Positions 15,001-27,860 of a stretch of DNA of 64,000 nt are shown piece by piece. A program made the translations under genes and the position numbers. The notes beneath the pieces are model-generated. The model was not told where the DNA came from, did not search any database, and worked only from the letters and a program-made list of their open reading frames with translations. This DNA is from Paralithodes platypus (lineage: Eukaryota > Arthropoda > Malacostraca > Decapoda > Lithodidae). The DNA lies in assembly GCA_032716605.1 (NCBI GenBank), contig CM064560.1, positions 11,755,850 through 11,819,849 of the forward strand. Reading direction: 5' to 3'. Position 1 is the first letter of the stretch. Every line of letters starts with the position of its first letter.

Positions 15001-18000
15001 TTCCGTGTTACGTTAGACCTGGATATTGTATACTATATAAATGGGTTATGTTAGGGTTGCAGTTCCGTGTTACGTTAGACCTGGATATTGTATATATAAA
15101 TGGGTTATGTTAGGGTTGCAGTTCCGTGTTACGTTAGACCTGGATATTGTATACTATATAAATGGGTTATGTTAGGGTTGCAGTTCCGTGTTACGTTAGA
15201 CCTGGATATTGTATACTATATAAATGGGTTATGTTAGGGTTGCAGTTCCGTGTTACGTTAGACCTGGATATTGTATACTATATAAATGGGTTATGTTAGG
15301 GTTGCAGTTCCGTGTTACGTTAGACCTGGATATTGTATACTATATAAATGGGTTATGTTAGGGTTGCAGTTCCGTGTTACGTTAGACCTGGATATTGTAT
15401 ACTATATAAATGGGTTATGTTAGGGTTGCAGTTCCGTGTTACGTTAGACCTGGATATTGTATACTATATAAATGGGTTATGTTAGGGTTGCAGTTCCGTG
15501 TTACGTTAGACCTGGATATTGTATACTATATAAATGGGTTATGTTAGGGTTGCAGTTCCGTGTTACGTTAGACCTGGATATTGTATACTATATAAATGGG
15601 TTATGTTAGGGTTGCAGTTCCGTGTTACGTTAGACCTGGATATTGTATACTATATAAATGGGTTATGTTAGGGTTGCAGTTCCGTGTTACGTTAGACCTG
15701 GATATTGTATACTATATAAATGGGTTATGTTAGGGTTGCAGTTCCGTGTTACGTTAGACCTGGATATTGTATACTATATAAATGGGTTATGTTAGGGTTG
15801 CAGTTCCGTGTTACGTTAGACCTGGATATTGTATACTATATAAATGGGTTATGTTAGGGTTGCAGTTCCGTGTTACGTTAGACCTGGATATTGTATACTA
15901 TATAAATGGGTTATGTTAGGGTTGCAGTTCCGTGTTACGTTAGACCTGGATATTGTATACTATATAAATGGGTTATGTTAGGGTTGCAGTTCCGTGTTAC
16001 GTTAGACCTGGATATTGTATACTATATAAATGGGTTATGTTAGGGTTGCAGTTCCGTGTTACGTTAGACCTGGATATTGTATACTATATAAATGGGTTAT
16101 GTTAGGGTTGCAGTTCCGTGTTACGTTAGACCTGGATATTGTATACTATATAAATGGGTTATGTTAGGGTTGCAGTTCCGTGTTACGTTAGACCTGGATA
16201 TTGTATACTATATAAATGGGTTATGTTAGGGTTGCAGTTCCCGTGTTACGTTAAACCTGGATATTGAAACTATATAAATGGGTTATGTTAGGGTTGCAGT
16301 TCCGTGTTACGTTAGACCTGGATATTGTATACTATATAAATGGGTTATGTTAGGGTTGCAGTTCCGTGTTACGTTAGACCTGGATATTGTATACTATAAA
16401 TGGGTTATGTTAGGGTTGCAGTTCCGTGTTACGTTAGACCTGGATATTGTATACTATATAAATGGGTTATGTTAGGGTTGCAGTTCCGTGTTACGTTAGA
16501 CCTGGATATTGTATACTATATAAATGGGTTATGTTAGGGTTGCAGTTCCGTGTTACGTTAGACCTGGATATTGTATACTATATAAATGGGTTATGTTAGG
16601 GTTGCAGTTCCGTGTTACGTTAGACCTGGATATTGTATACTATATAAATGGGTTATGTTAGGGTTGCAGTTCCGTGTTACGTTAGACCTGGATATTGTAT
16701 ACTATATAAATGGGTTATGTTAGGGTTGCAGTTCCCGTGTTACGTTAGACCTGGATATTGTATACTATATAAATGGGTTATGTTAGGGTTGCAGTTCCGT
16801 GTTACGTTAGACCTGGATATTGTATACTATATAAATGGGTTATGTTAGGGTTGCAGTTCCGTGTTACGTTAGACCTGGATATTGTATACTATATAAATGG
16901 GTTATGTTAGGGTTGCAGTTCCGTGTTACGTTAGACCTGGATATTGTATACTATATAAATGGGTTATGTTAGGGTTGCAGTTCCGTGTTACGTTAGACCT
17001 GGATATTGTATACTATATAAATGGGTTATGTTAGGGTTGCAGTTCCGTGTTACGTTAGACCTGGATATTGTATACTATATAAATGGGTTATGTTAGGGTT
17101 GCAGTTCCGTGTTACGTTAGACCTGGATATTGTATACTATATAAATGGGTTATGTTAGGGTTGCAGTTCCGTGTTACGTTAGACCTGGATATTGTATACT
17201 ATATAAATGGGTTATGTTAGGGTTGCAGTTCCGTGTTACGTTAGACCTGGATATTGTATACTATATAAATGGGTTATGTTAGGGTTGCAGTTCCGTGTTA
17301 CGTTAGACCTGGATATTGTATACTATATAAATGGGTTATGTTAGGGTTGCAGTTCCGTGTTACGTTAGACCTGGATATTGTATACTATAAATGGGTTATG
17401 TTAGCGTTGCTGTTCCGTGTTACGTTAGACCTGGATATTGTATACTATAAATGGGTTATGTTAGGGTTGCAGTTCCGTGTTACGTTAGACCTGGATATTG
17501 TATACTATATAAATGGGTTATGTTAGGGTTGCAGTTCCGTGTTACGTTAGACCTGGATATTGTATACTATATAAATGGGTTATGTTAGGGTTGCAGTTCC
17601 GTGTTACGTTAGACCTGGATATTGTATACTATATAAATGGGTTATGTTAGGGTTGCAGTTCCGTGTTACGTTAGACCTGGATATTGTATACTATATAAAT
17701 GGGTTATGTTAGGGTTGCAGTTCCGTGTTACGTTAGACCTGGATATTGTATACTATATAAATGGGTTATGTTAGGGTTGCAGTTCCGTGTTACGTTAGAC
17801 CTGGATATTGTATACTATAAATGGGTTATGTTAGGGTTGCAGTTCCGTGTTACGTTAGACCTGGATATTGTATATTAATGGGTTATGTTAGGGTTGCAGT
17901 TCCGTGTTACGTTAGACCTGGATATTGTATACTATATAAATGGGTTATGTTAGGGTTGCAGTTCCGTGTTACGTTAGACCTGGATATTGTATACTATATA

Positions 18001-19546
18001 AATGGGTTATGTTAGGGTTGCAGTTCCGTGTTACGTTAGACCTGGATATTGTATACTATATAAATGGGTTATGTTAGGGTTGCAGTTCCCGTGTTACGTT
18101 AGACCTGGATATTGTATACTATATAATTGGGTTATGTTAGGGTTGCAGTTCCGTGTTACGTTAGACCTGGATATTGTATACTATATAAATGGGTTATGTT
18201 AGGGTTGCAGTTCCGTGTTACGTTAGACCTGGATATTGTATACTATATAAATGGGTTATGTTAGGGTTGCAGTTCCGTGTTACGTTAGACCTGGATATTG
18301 TATATATAAATGGGTTATGTTAGGGTTGCAGTTCCGTGTTACGTTAGACCTGGATATTGTATACTATATAAATGGGTTATGTTAGGGTTGCAGTTCCGTG
18401 TTACGTTAGACCTGGATATTGTATACAATAAATGGGTTATGTTAGGGTTGCAGTTCCGTGTTACGTTAGACCTGGATATTGTATACTATATAAATGGGTT
18501 ATGTTAGGGTTGCAGTTCCGTGTTACGTTAGACCTGGATATTGTATACTATATAAATGGGTTATGTTAGGGTTGCAGTTCCGTGTTACGTTAGACCTGGA
18601 TATTGTGTACTATGTAATTGGGTTATGTTAGGGTTGCAGTTCCGTGTTACGTTAGACCTGGATATTGTATACTATATAAATGGGTTATGTTAGGGTTGCA
18701 GTTCCGTGTTACGTTAGACCTGGATATTGTATACTATAAATGGGTTATGTTAGGGTTGCAGTTCCGTGTTACGTTAGACCTGGATATTGTATACTATATA
18801 AATGGGTTATGTTAGGGTTGCAGTTCCGTGTTACGTTAGACCTGGATATTGTATACTATATAAATGGGTTATGTTAGGGTTGCAGTTCCCGTGTTACGTT
18901 AGACCTGGATATTGTATACTATATAAATGGGTTATGTTAGGGTTGCAGTTCCGTGTTACGTTAGACCTGGATATTGTATACTATATAAATGGGTTATGTT
19001 AGGGTTGCAGTTCCGTGTTACGTTAGACCTGGATATTGTATACTATATAAATGGGTTATGTTAGGGTTGCAGTTCCGTGTTACGTTAGACCTGGATATTG
19101 TATACTATATAAATGGGTTATGTTAGGGTTGCAGTTCCGTGTATATAAATGGGTTATGTTAGGGTTGCAGTTCCGTGTTACGTTAGACCTGGATATTGTA
19201 TACTATATAAATGGGTTATGTTAGGGTTGCAGTTCCCGTGTTACGTTAGACCTGGATATTGTATACTATATAAATGGGTTATGTTAGGGTTGCAGTTCCG
19301 TGTTACGTTAGACCTGGATATTGTATACTATATAAAAAGGGTTATGTTAGGGTTGCAGTTCCGTGTTACGTTAGACCTGGATATTGTATACTATATAAAT
19401 GGGTTATGTTAGGGTTGCAGTTCCGTGTTACGTTAGACCTGGATATTGTATACTATATAAATGGGTTATGTTAGGGTTGCAGTTCCGTGTTACGTTAGAC
19501 CTGGATATTGTATACTATATAAATGGGTTATGTTAGGGTTGCAGTT
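1..19546 (+). repeat. 62-bp satellite array, homogeneous core, left part
   Basis: Head-to-tail copies of a 62-bp monomer, roughly 315 in this stretch. The monomer begins AATGGGTTATGTTAGGGTTG, continues through CAGTTCCGTGTTACGTTAGA and ends CCTGGATATTGTATACTATA + TA. It is about 37% GC and strongly strand-asymmetric: by hand count the plus strand has 16 G to 7 C and 24 T to 15 A. Most copies are identical. Length variants sit at two slippage points: the TATACTATATA tract (58-, 60- and 64-bp copies, for example near 800, 2535, 10580, 13855 and 15094) and the TTCC run (63-bp copies with TTCCC, for example near 1697, 4605, 8501 and 14570). The 64-87-residue reading frames come from frame rotation, since 62 is not a multiple of three, and look non-coding. 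Position 1 lies inside the array, so its left end is not seen. Confidence 0.97.
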
Positions 19547-19646
19547 NNNNNNNNNNNNNNNNNNNNNNNNNNNNNNNNNNNNNNNNNNNNNNNNNNNNNN
19601 NNNNNNNNNNNNNNNNNNNNNNNNNNNNNNNNNNNNNNNNNNNNNN
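19547..19646. other. Assembly gap, exactly 100 N
   Basis: A run of exactly 100 undetermined bases inside the satellite array. A round length of 100 is the usual placeholder for a gap of unknown size, so the true array may be much longer than drawn. Confidence 0.98.
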
Positions 19647-20345
19647 ACGTTAGACCTGGATATTGTATACTATAAATGGGTTATAAATGTTTACGGTTAT
19701 GTATACATTTAGGGTTGCAGTTCCGTGTTACGTTAGACCTGGATATTGTATACAATATAAATGTTAGGGTTGCAGTTCCGTAAGTCTAGACCTTGGATTA
19801 TACTATATGTTAGGGGTTGCAGTTCCGTGTTACGTTTAGACCTGGATATTGTATAGTATTTAAATGGGTTATGTTAGGGGTGCAGTTCCGTGTTGGGTTA
19901 GAGCTTGATATTGTGTACTATTTAAATGGGTTTGTTAGGGTTGCAGTTCCGTGTTACGTTAGACCTGGTTATGACTATATAAAGTTATGTTAGGTTGCAG
20001 TTCGGTTAGACCTGGATATTGTATACTATATATGTTGGGTTGCAGTTCCGTCCGTTATGGATATACAATAAAATATGGGGTTATGTTAGGGTTGCAGTTC
20101 CCGGTTACGTTTAGACTGGATATTGTATACTATATAAATGAGCTTTGTTAGGGTTGCTGTTCCGTTACGTTAGACATTGTATACTATATAAATGGGTATG
20201 TTAGGGTTCCGTACGTTAGACTATATAAAATGGGGTATGTTAAGTTCCCGTGTTATATTGTATACTATATAAATGGGTTACGTTAGACCTGATATTGTAT
20301 ACTATATAATAGGGTATGTTAGGGTGCAGTTCCCGTGTTACGTTA
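19647..20345 (+). repeat. Indel-ridden satellite copies next to the gap
   Basis: The same 62-bp satellite, but nearly every copy carries small insertions, deletions and truncations, such as GTTAGGGGTTG, ATGTTGGGTTGC and TTAGACATTG. Quality returns abruptly to near-perfect monomers at about 20345. Placement directly after the N gap suggests an unpolished contig end rather than real divergence. A true degenerate patch cannot be excluded. Confidence 0.85.
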
Positions 20346-23300
20346 GACCTTGATATTGTATACTATATAAATGGGTTATGTTAGGGTTGCAGTTCCCGTG
20401 TTACGTTAGACCTGGATATTGTATACTATATAAATGGGTTATGTTAGGGTTGCAGTTCCGTGTTACGTTAGACCTGGAATTTGTATACTATATAAATGGG
20501 TTATGTTAGGGTTGCAGTTCCGTGTTACGTTAGACCTGGATATTGTATACTATAAATGGGTATGTTAGGGTTGCAGTTCCGTGTTACGTTAGACCTGGAT
20601 ATTGTATACTATATAAATGGGTTATGTTAGGGTTGCAGTTCCGTGTTACGTTAGACCTGGATATTGTATACTATATAAATGGGTTATGTTAGGGTTGCAG
20701 TTACTATATAAATGGGTTATGTTAGGGTTGCAGTTCAGTGTTACGTTAGACCTGGATATTGTATACTATATAAATGGGTTATGTTAGGGTTGCAGTTCCG
20801 TGTTACGTTAGACCTGGATATTGTATACTATATAAATGGGTTATGTTAGGGTTGCAGTTCCGTGTTACGTTAGACCTGGATATTGTATACTATATAAATA
20901 GGTTATGTTAGGGTTGCAGTTCCGTGTTACGTTAGACCTGGATATTGTATACTATATAAATGGGTTATGTTAGGGTTGCAGTTCCGTGTTACGTTAGACC
21001 TGGATATTGTATACTATATAAATGGGTTATGTTAGGGTTGCAGTTCCTGTGTTACGTTAGACCTGGATATTGTATACTATATAAATGGGTTATGTTAGGG
21101 TTGCAGTTCCGTGTTACGTTAGACCTGGATATTGTATACTATATAAATGGGTTATGTTAGGGTTGCAGTTCCGTGTTACGTTAGACCTGGATATTGTATA
21201 CTATATAAATGGGTTATGTTAGGGTTGCAGTTCCGTGTTACGTTAGACCTGGATATTGTATACTATATAAATGGGTTATGTTAGGGTTGCAGTTCCGTGT
21301 TACGTTAGACCTGGATATTGTATACTATATAAATGGGTTATGTTAGGGTTGCAGTTCCGTGTTACGTTAGACCTGAGTATTGTATACTATATAAATGGGT
21401 TATGTTAGGGTTGCAGTTCAGTGTTACGTTAGACCTGGATATTGTATACTATATAAATGGGTTATGTTAGGGTTGCAGTTCCGTGTTACGTTAGACCTGG
21501 ATATTGTATACTATATAAATGGGTTATGTTAGGGTTGCAGTTCCGTGTTACGTTAGACCTGGATATTGTATACTATATAAATGGGTTATGTTAGGGTTGC
21601 AGTTCCGTGTTACGTTAGACCTGGATATTGTATACTATATAAATGGGTTATGTTAGGGTTGCAGTTCCGTGTTACGTTAGACCTGGATATTGTATACTAT
21701 ATAAATGGGTTATGTTAGGGTTGCAGTTCCCGTGTTACGTTAGACCTGGATATTGTATACTATATAAATGGGTTATGTTAGGGTTGCAGTTCCCGTGTTA
21801 CGTTAGACCTGGATATTGTATACTATATAAATGGGTTATGTTAGGGTTGCAGTTCCGTGTTACGTTAGACCTGGATATTGTATACTATATAAATGGGTTA
21901 TGTTAGGGTTGCAGTTCCGTGTTACGTTAGACCTGGATATTGTATACTATATAAATGGGTTATGTTAGGGTTGCAGTTCCCGTGTTACGTTAGACCTGGA
22001 TATTGTATACTATATAAATGGGTTATGTTAGGGTTGCAGTTCCCGTGTTACGTTAGACCTGGATATTGTATACTATATAAATGGGTTATGTTAGGGTTGC
22101 AGTTCCGTGTTACGTTAGACCTGGATATTGTATACTATATAAATGGGTTATGTTAGGGTTGCAGTTCCGTGTTACGTTAGACCTGGATATTGTATACTAT
22201 ATAAATGGGTTATGTTAGGGTTGCAGTTCCGTGTTACGTTAGACCTGGATATTGTATACTATATAAATGGGTTATGTTAGGGTTGCAGTTCCCGTGTTAC
22301 GTTAGACCTGGATATTGTATACTATATAAATGGGTTATGTTAGGGTTGCAGTTCCGTGTTACGTTAGACCTGGATATTGTATACTATATAAATGGGTTAT
22401 GTTAGGGTTGCAGTTCCGTGTTACGTTAGACCTGGATATTGTATACTATATAAATGGGTTATGTTAGGGTTGCAGTTCCGTGTTACGTTAGACCTGGATA
22501 TTGTATACTATATAAATGGGTTATGTTAGGGTTGCAGTTCCGTGTTACGTTAGACCTGGATATTGTATACTATATAAATGGGTTATGTTAGGGTTGCAGT
22601 TCCGTGTTACGTTAGACCTGGATATTGTATACTATATAAATGGGTTATGTTAGGGTTGCAGTTCCGTGTTACGTTAGACCTGGATATTGTATACTATATA
22701 AATGGGTTATGTTAGGGTTGCAGTTCCGTGTTACGTTAGACCTGGATATTGTATACTATATAAATGGGTTATGTTAGGGTTGCAGTTCCGTGTTACGTTA
22801 GACCTGGATATTGTATACTATATAAATGGGTTATGTTAGGGTTGCAGTTCCGTGTTACGTTAGACCTGGATATTGTATACTATATAAATGGGTTATGTTA
22901 GGGTTGCAGTTCCGTGTTACGTTAGACCTGGATATTGTATACTATATAAATGGGTTATGTTAGGGTTGCAGTTCCGTGTTACGTTAGACCTGGATATTGT
23001 ATACTATATAAATGGGTTATGTTAGGGTTGCAGTTCCGTGTTACGTTAGACCTGGATATTGTATACTATATAAATGGGTTATGTTAGGGTTGCAGTTCCG
23101 TGTTACGTTAGACCTGGATATTGTATACTATATAAATGGGTTATGTTAGGGTTGCAGTTCCGTGTTACGTTAGACCTGGATATTGTATACTATATAAATG
23201 GGTTATGTTAGGGTTGCAGTTCCGTGTTACGTTAGACCTGGATATTGTATACTATATAAATGGGTTATGTTAGGGTTGCAGTTCCGTGTTACGTTAGACC

Positions 23301-26300
23301 TGGATATTGTATACTATATAAATGGGTTATGTTAGGGTTGCAGTTCCGTGTTACGTTAGACCTGGATATTGTATACTATATAAATGGGTTATGTTAGGGT
23401 TGCAGTTCCGTGTTACGTTAGACCTGGATATTGTATACTATATAAATGGGTTATGTTAGGGTTGCAGTTCCGTGTTACGTTAGACCTGGATATTGTATAC
23501 TATATAAATGGGTTATGTTAGGGTTGCAGTTCCGTGTTACGTTAGACCTGGATATTGTATACTATATAAATGGGTTATGTTAGGGTTGCAGTTCCGTGTT
23601 ACGTTAGACCTGGATATTGTATACTATATAAATGGGTTATGTTAGGGTTGCAGTTCCGTGTTACGTTAGACCTGGATATTGTATACTATATAAATGGGTT
23701 ATGTTAGGGTTGCAGTTCCGTGTTACGTTAGACCTGGATATTGTATACTATATAAATGGGTTATGTTAGGGTTGCAGTTCCGTGTTACGTTAGACCTGGA
23801 TATTGTATACTATATAAATGGGTTATGTTAGGGTTGCAGTTCCCGTGTTACGTTAGACCTGGATATTGTATACTATATAAATGGGTTATGTTAGGGTTGC
23901 AGTTCCGTGTTACGTTAGACCTGGATATTGTATACTATATAAATGGGTTATGTTAGGGTTGCAGTTCCGTGTTACGTTAGACCTGGATATTGTATACTAT
24001 ATAAATGGGTTATGTTAGGGTTGCAGTTCCGTGTTACGTTAGACCTGGATATTGTATACTATATAAATGGGTTATGTTAGGGTTGCAGTTCCGTGTTACG
24101 TTAGACCTGGATATTGTATACTATATAAATGGGTTATGTTAGGGTTGCAGTTCCGTGTTACGTTAGACCTGGATATTGTATACTATATAAATGGGTTATG
24201 TTAGGGTTGCAGTTCCGTGTTACGTTAGACCTGGATATTGTATACTATATAAATGGGTTATGTTAGGGTTGCAGTTCCGTGTTACGTTAGACCTGGATAT
24301 TGTATACTATATAAATGGGTTATGTTAGGGTTGCAGTTCCGTGTTACGTTAGACCTGGATATTGTATACTATATAAATGGGTTATGTTAGGGTTGCAGTT
24401 CCGTGTTACGTTAGACCTGGATATTGTATACTATATAAATGGGTTATGTTAGGGTTGCAGTTCCGTGTTACGTTAGACCTGGATATTGTATACTATATAA
24501 ATGGGTTATGTTAGGGTTGCAGTTCCCGTGTTACGTTAGACCTGGATATTGTATACTATATAAATGGGTTATGTTAGGGTTGCAGTTCCGTGTTACGTTA
24601 GACCTGGATATTGTATACTATATAAATGGGTTATGTTAGGGTTGCAGTTCTGTGTTACGTTAGACCTGGATATTGTATACTATATAAATGGGTTATGTTA
24701 GGGTTGCAGTTCCGTGTTACGTTAGACCTGGATATTGTATACTATATAAATGGGTTATGTTAGGGTTGCAGTTCCGTGTTACGTTAGACCTGGATATTGT
24801 ATACTATATAAATGGGTTATGTTAGGGTTGCAGTTCCGTGTTACGTTAGACCTGGATATTGTATACTATATAAATGGGTTATGTTAGGGTTGCAGTTCCG
24901 TGTTACGTTAGACCTGGATATTGTATACTATATAAATGGGTTATGTTAGGGTTGCAGTTCCGTGTTACGTTAGACCTGGATATTGTATACTATATAAATG
25001 GGTTATGTTAGGGTTGCAGTTCCGTGTTACGTTAGACCTGGATATTGTATACTATATAAATGGGTTATGTTAGGGTTGCAGTTCCGTGTTACGTTAGACC
25101 TGGATATTGTATACTATATAAATGGGTTATGTTAGGGTTGCAGTTCCGTGTTACGTTAGACCTGGATATTGTATACTATATAAATGGGTTATGTTAGGGT
25201 TGCAGTTCCGTGTTACGTTAGACCTGGATATTGTATACTATATAAATGGGTTATGTTAGGGTTGCAGTTCCGTGTTACGTTAGACCTGGATATTGTACTA
25301 TATAAATGGGTTATGTTAGGGTTGCAGTTCCGTGTTACGTTAGACCTGGATATTGTATACTATATAAATGGGTTATGTTAGGGTTGCAGTTCCCGTGTTA
25401 CGTTAGACCTGGATATTGTATACTATATAAATGGGTTATGTTAGGGTTGCAGTTCCGTGTTACGTTAGACCTGGATATTGTATACTATATAAATGGGTTA
25501 TGTTAGGGTTGCAGTTCCGTGTTACGTTAGACCTGGATATTGTATACTATATAAATGGGTTATGTTAGGGTTGCAGTTCCCGTGTTACGTTAGACCTGGA
25601 TATTGTATACTATATAAATGGGTTATGTTAGGGTTGCAGTTCCGTGTTACGTTAGACCTGGATATTGTATACTATATAAATGGGTTATGTTAGGGTTGCA
25701 GTTCCGTGTTACGTTAGACCTGGATATTGTATACTATATAAATGGGTTATGTTAGGGTTGCAGTTCCGTGTTACGTTAGACCTGGATATTGTATACTATA
25801 TAAATGGGTTATGTTAGGGTTGCAGTTCCGTGTTACGTTAGACCTGGATATTGTATACTATATAAATTTGGTTATGTTAGGGTTGCAGTTCCGTGTTACG
25901 TTAGACCTGGATATTGTATACTATATAAATGGGTTATGTTAGGGTTGCAGTTCCCGTGTTACGTTAGACCTGGATATTGTATACTATATAAATGGGTTAT
26001 GTTAGGGTTGCAGTTCCGTGTTACGTTAGACCTGGATATTGTATACTATATAAATGGGTTATGTTAGGGTTGCAGTTCCGTGTTACGTTAGACCTGGATA
26101 TTGTATACTATATAAATGGGTTATGTTAGGGTTGCAGTTCCGTGTTACGTTAGACCTGGATATTGTATACTATATAAATGGGTTATGTTAGGGTTGCAGT
26201 TCCGTGTTACGTTAGACCTGGATATTGTATACTATATAAATGGGTTATGTTAGGGTTGCAGTTCCGTGTTACGTTAGACCTGGATATTGTATACTATATA

Positions 26301-27860
26301 AATGGGTTATGTTAGGGTTGCAGTTCCGTGTTACGTTAGACCTGGATATTGTATACTATATAAATGGGTTATGTTAGGGTTGCAGTTCCGTGTTACGTTA
26401 GACCTGGATATTGTATACTATATAAATGGGTTATGTTAGGGTTGCAGTTCCCGTGTTACGTTAGACCTGGATATTGTATACTATATAAATGGGTTATGTT
26501 AGGGTTGCAGTTCCCGTGTTACGTTAGACCTGGATATTGTATACTATATAAATGGGTTATGTTAGGGTTGCAGTTCCGTGTTACGTTAGACCTGGATATT
26601 GTATACTATATAAATGGGTTATGTTAGGGTTGCAGTTCCCGTGTTACGTTAGACCTGGATATTGTATACTATATAAATGGGTTATGTTAGGGTTGCAGTT
26701 CCGTGTTACGTTAGACCTGGATATTGTATACTATATAAATGGGTTATGTTAGGGTTGCAGTTCCGTGTTACGTTAGACCTGGATATTGTATACTATATAA
26801 ATGGGTTATGTTAGGGTTGCAGTTCCGTGTTACGTTAGACCTGGATATTGTATACTATATAAATGGGTTATGTTAGGGTTGCAGTTCCGTGTTACGTTAG
26901 ACCTGGATATTGTATACTATATAAATGGGTTATGTTAGGGTTGCAGTTCCGTGTTACGTTAGACCTGGATATTGTATACTATATAAATGGGTTATGTTAG
27001 GGTTGCAGTTCCGTGTTACGTTAGACCTGGATATTGTATACTATATAAATGGGTTATGTTAGGGTTGCAGTTCCGTGTTACGTTAGACCTGGATATTGTA
27101 TACTATATAAATTGGGTTATGTTAGGGTTGCAGTTCCGTGTTACGTTAGACCTGGATATTGTATACTATATAAATGGGTTATGTTAGGGTTGCAGTTCCG
27201 TGTTACGTTAGACCTGGATATTGTATACTATATAAATGGGTTATGTTAGGGTTGCAGTTCCCGTGTTACGTTAGACCTGGATATTGTATACTATATAAAT
27301 GGGTTATGTTAGGGTTGCAGTTCCCGTGTTACGTTAGACCTGGATATTGTATACTATATAAATGGGTTATGTTAGGGTTGCAGTTCCGTGTTACGTTAGA
27401 CCTGGATATTGTATACTATATAAATGGGTTATGTTAGGGTTGCAGTTCCGTGTTACGTTAGACCTGGATATTGTATACTATATAAATGGGTTATGTTAGG
27501 GTTGCAGTTCCCGTGTTACGTTAGACCTGGATATTGTATACTATATAAATGGGTTATGTTAGGGTTGCAGTTCCGTGTTACGTTAGACCTGGATATTGTA
27601 TACTATATAAATGGGTTATGTTAGGGTTGCAGTTCCCGTGTTACGTTAGACCTGGATATTGTATACTATATAAATGGGTTATGTTAGGGTTGCAGTTCCG
27701 TGTTACGTTAGACCTGGATATTGTATACTATATAAATGGGTTATGTTAGGGTTGCAGTTCCGTGTTACGTTAGACCTGGATATTGTATACTATATAAATG
27801 GGTTATGTTAGGGTTGCAGTTCCGTGTTACGTTAGACCTGGATATTGTATATTATATAAA
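20346..27860 (+). repeat. 62-bp satellite array, homogeneous, with 63-bp variants
   Basis: Near-identical 62-bp monomers, about 120 copies. The 63-bp variant carrying TTCCC is much more frequent than in the first 19.5 kb (for example near 21729, 21792, 21967, 22030, 22290, 23842, 24526, 25392, 25579, 26450, 26512, 27260 and 27323). The order 62-63-63-62 recurs at 21643-21906, 21893-22156, 26364-26627 and 27174-27437, a local ~250-bp four-monomer unit. One truncated copy occurs near 20700. Confidence 0.95.

Noticed and set aside
19647..20345. A distinct, fast-evolving satellite subfamily
   Set aside because: The pattern is random single-base indels directly beside an N gap, which fits sequencing error better than a subfamily.
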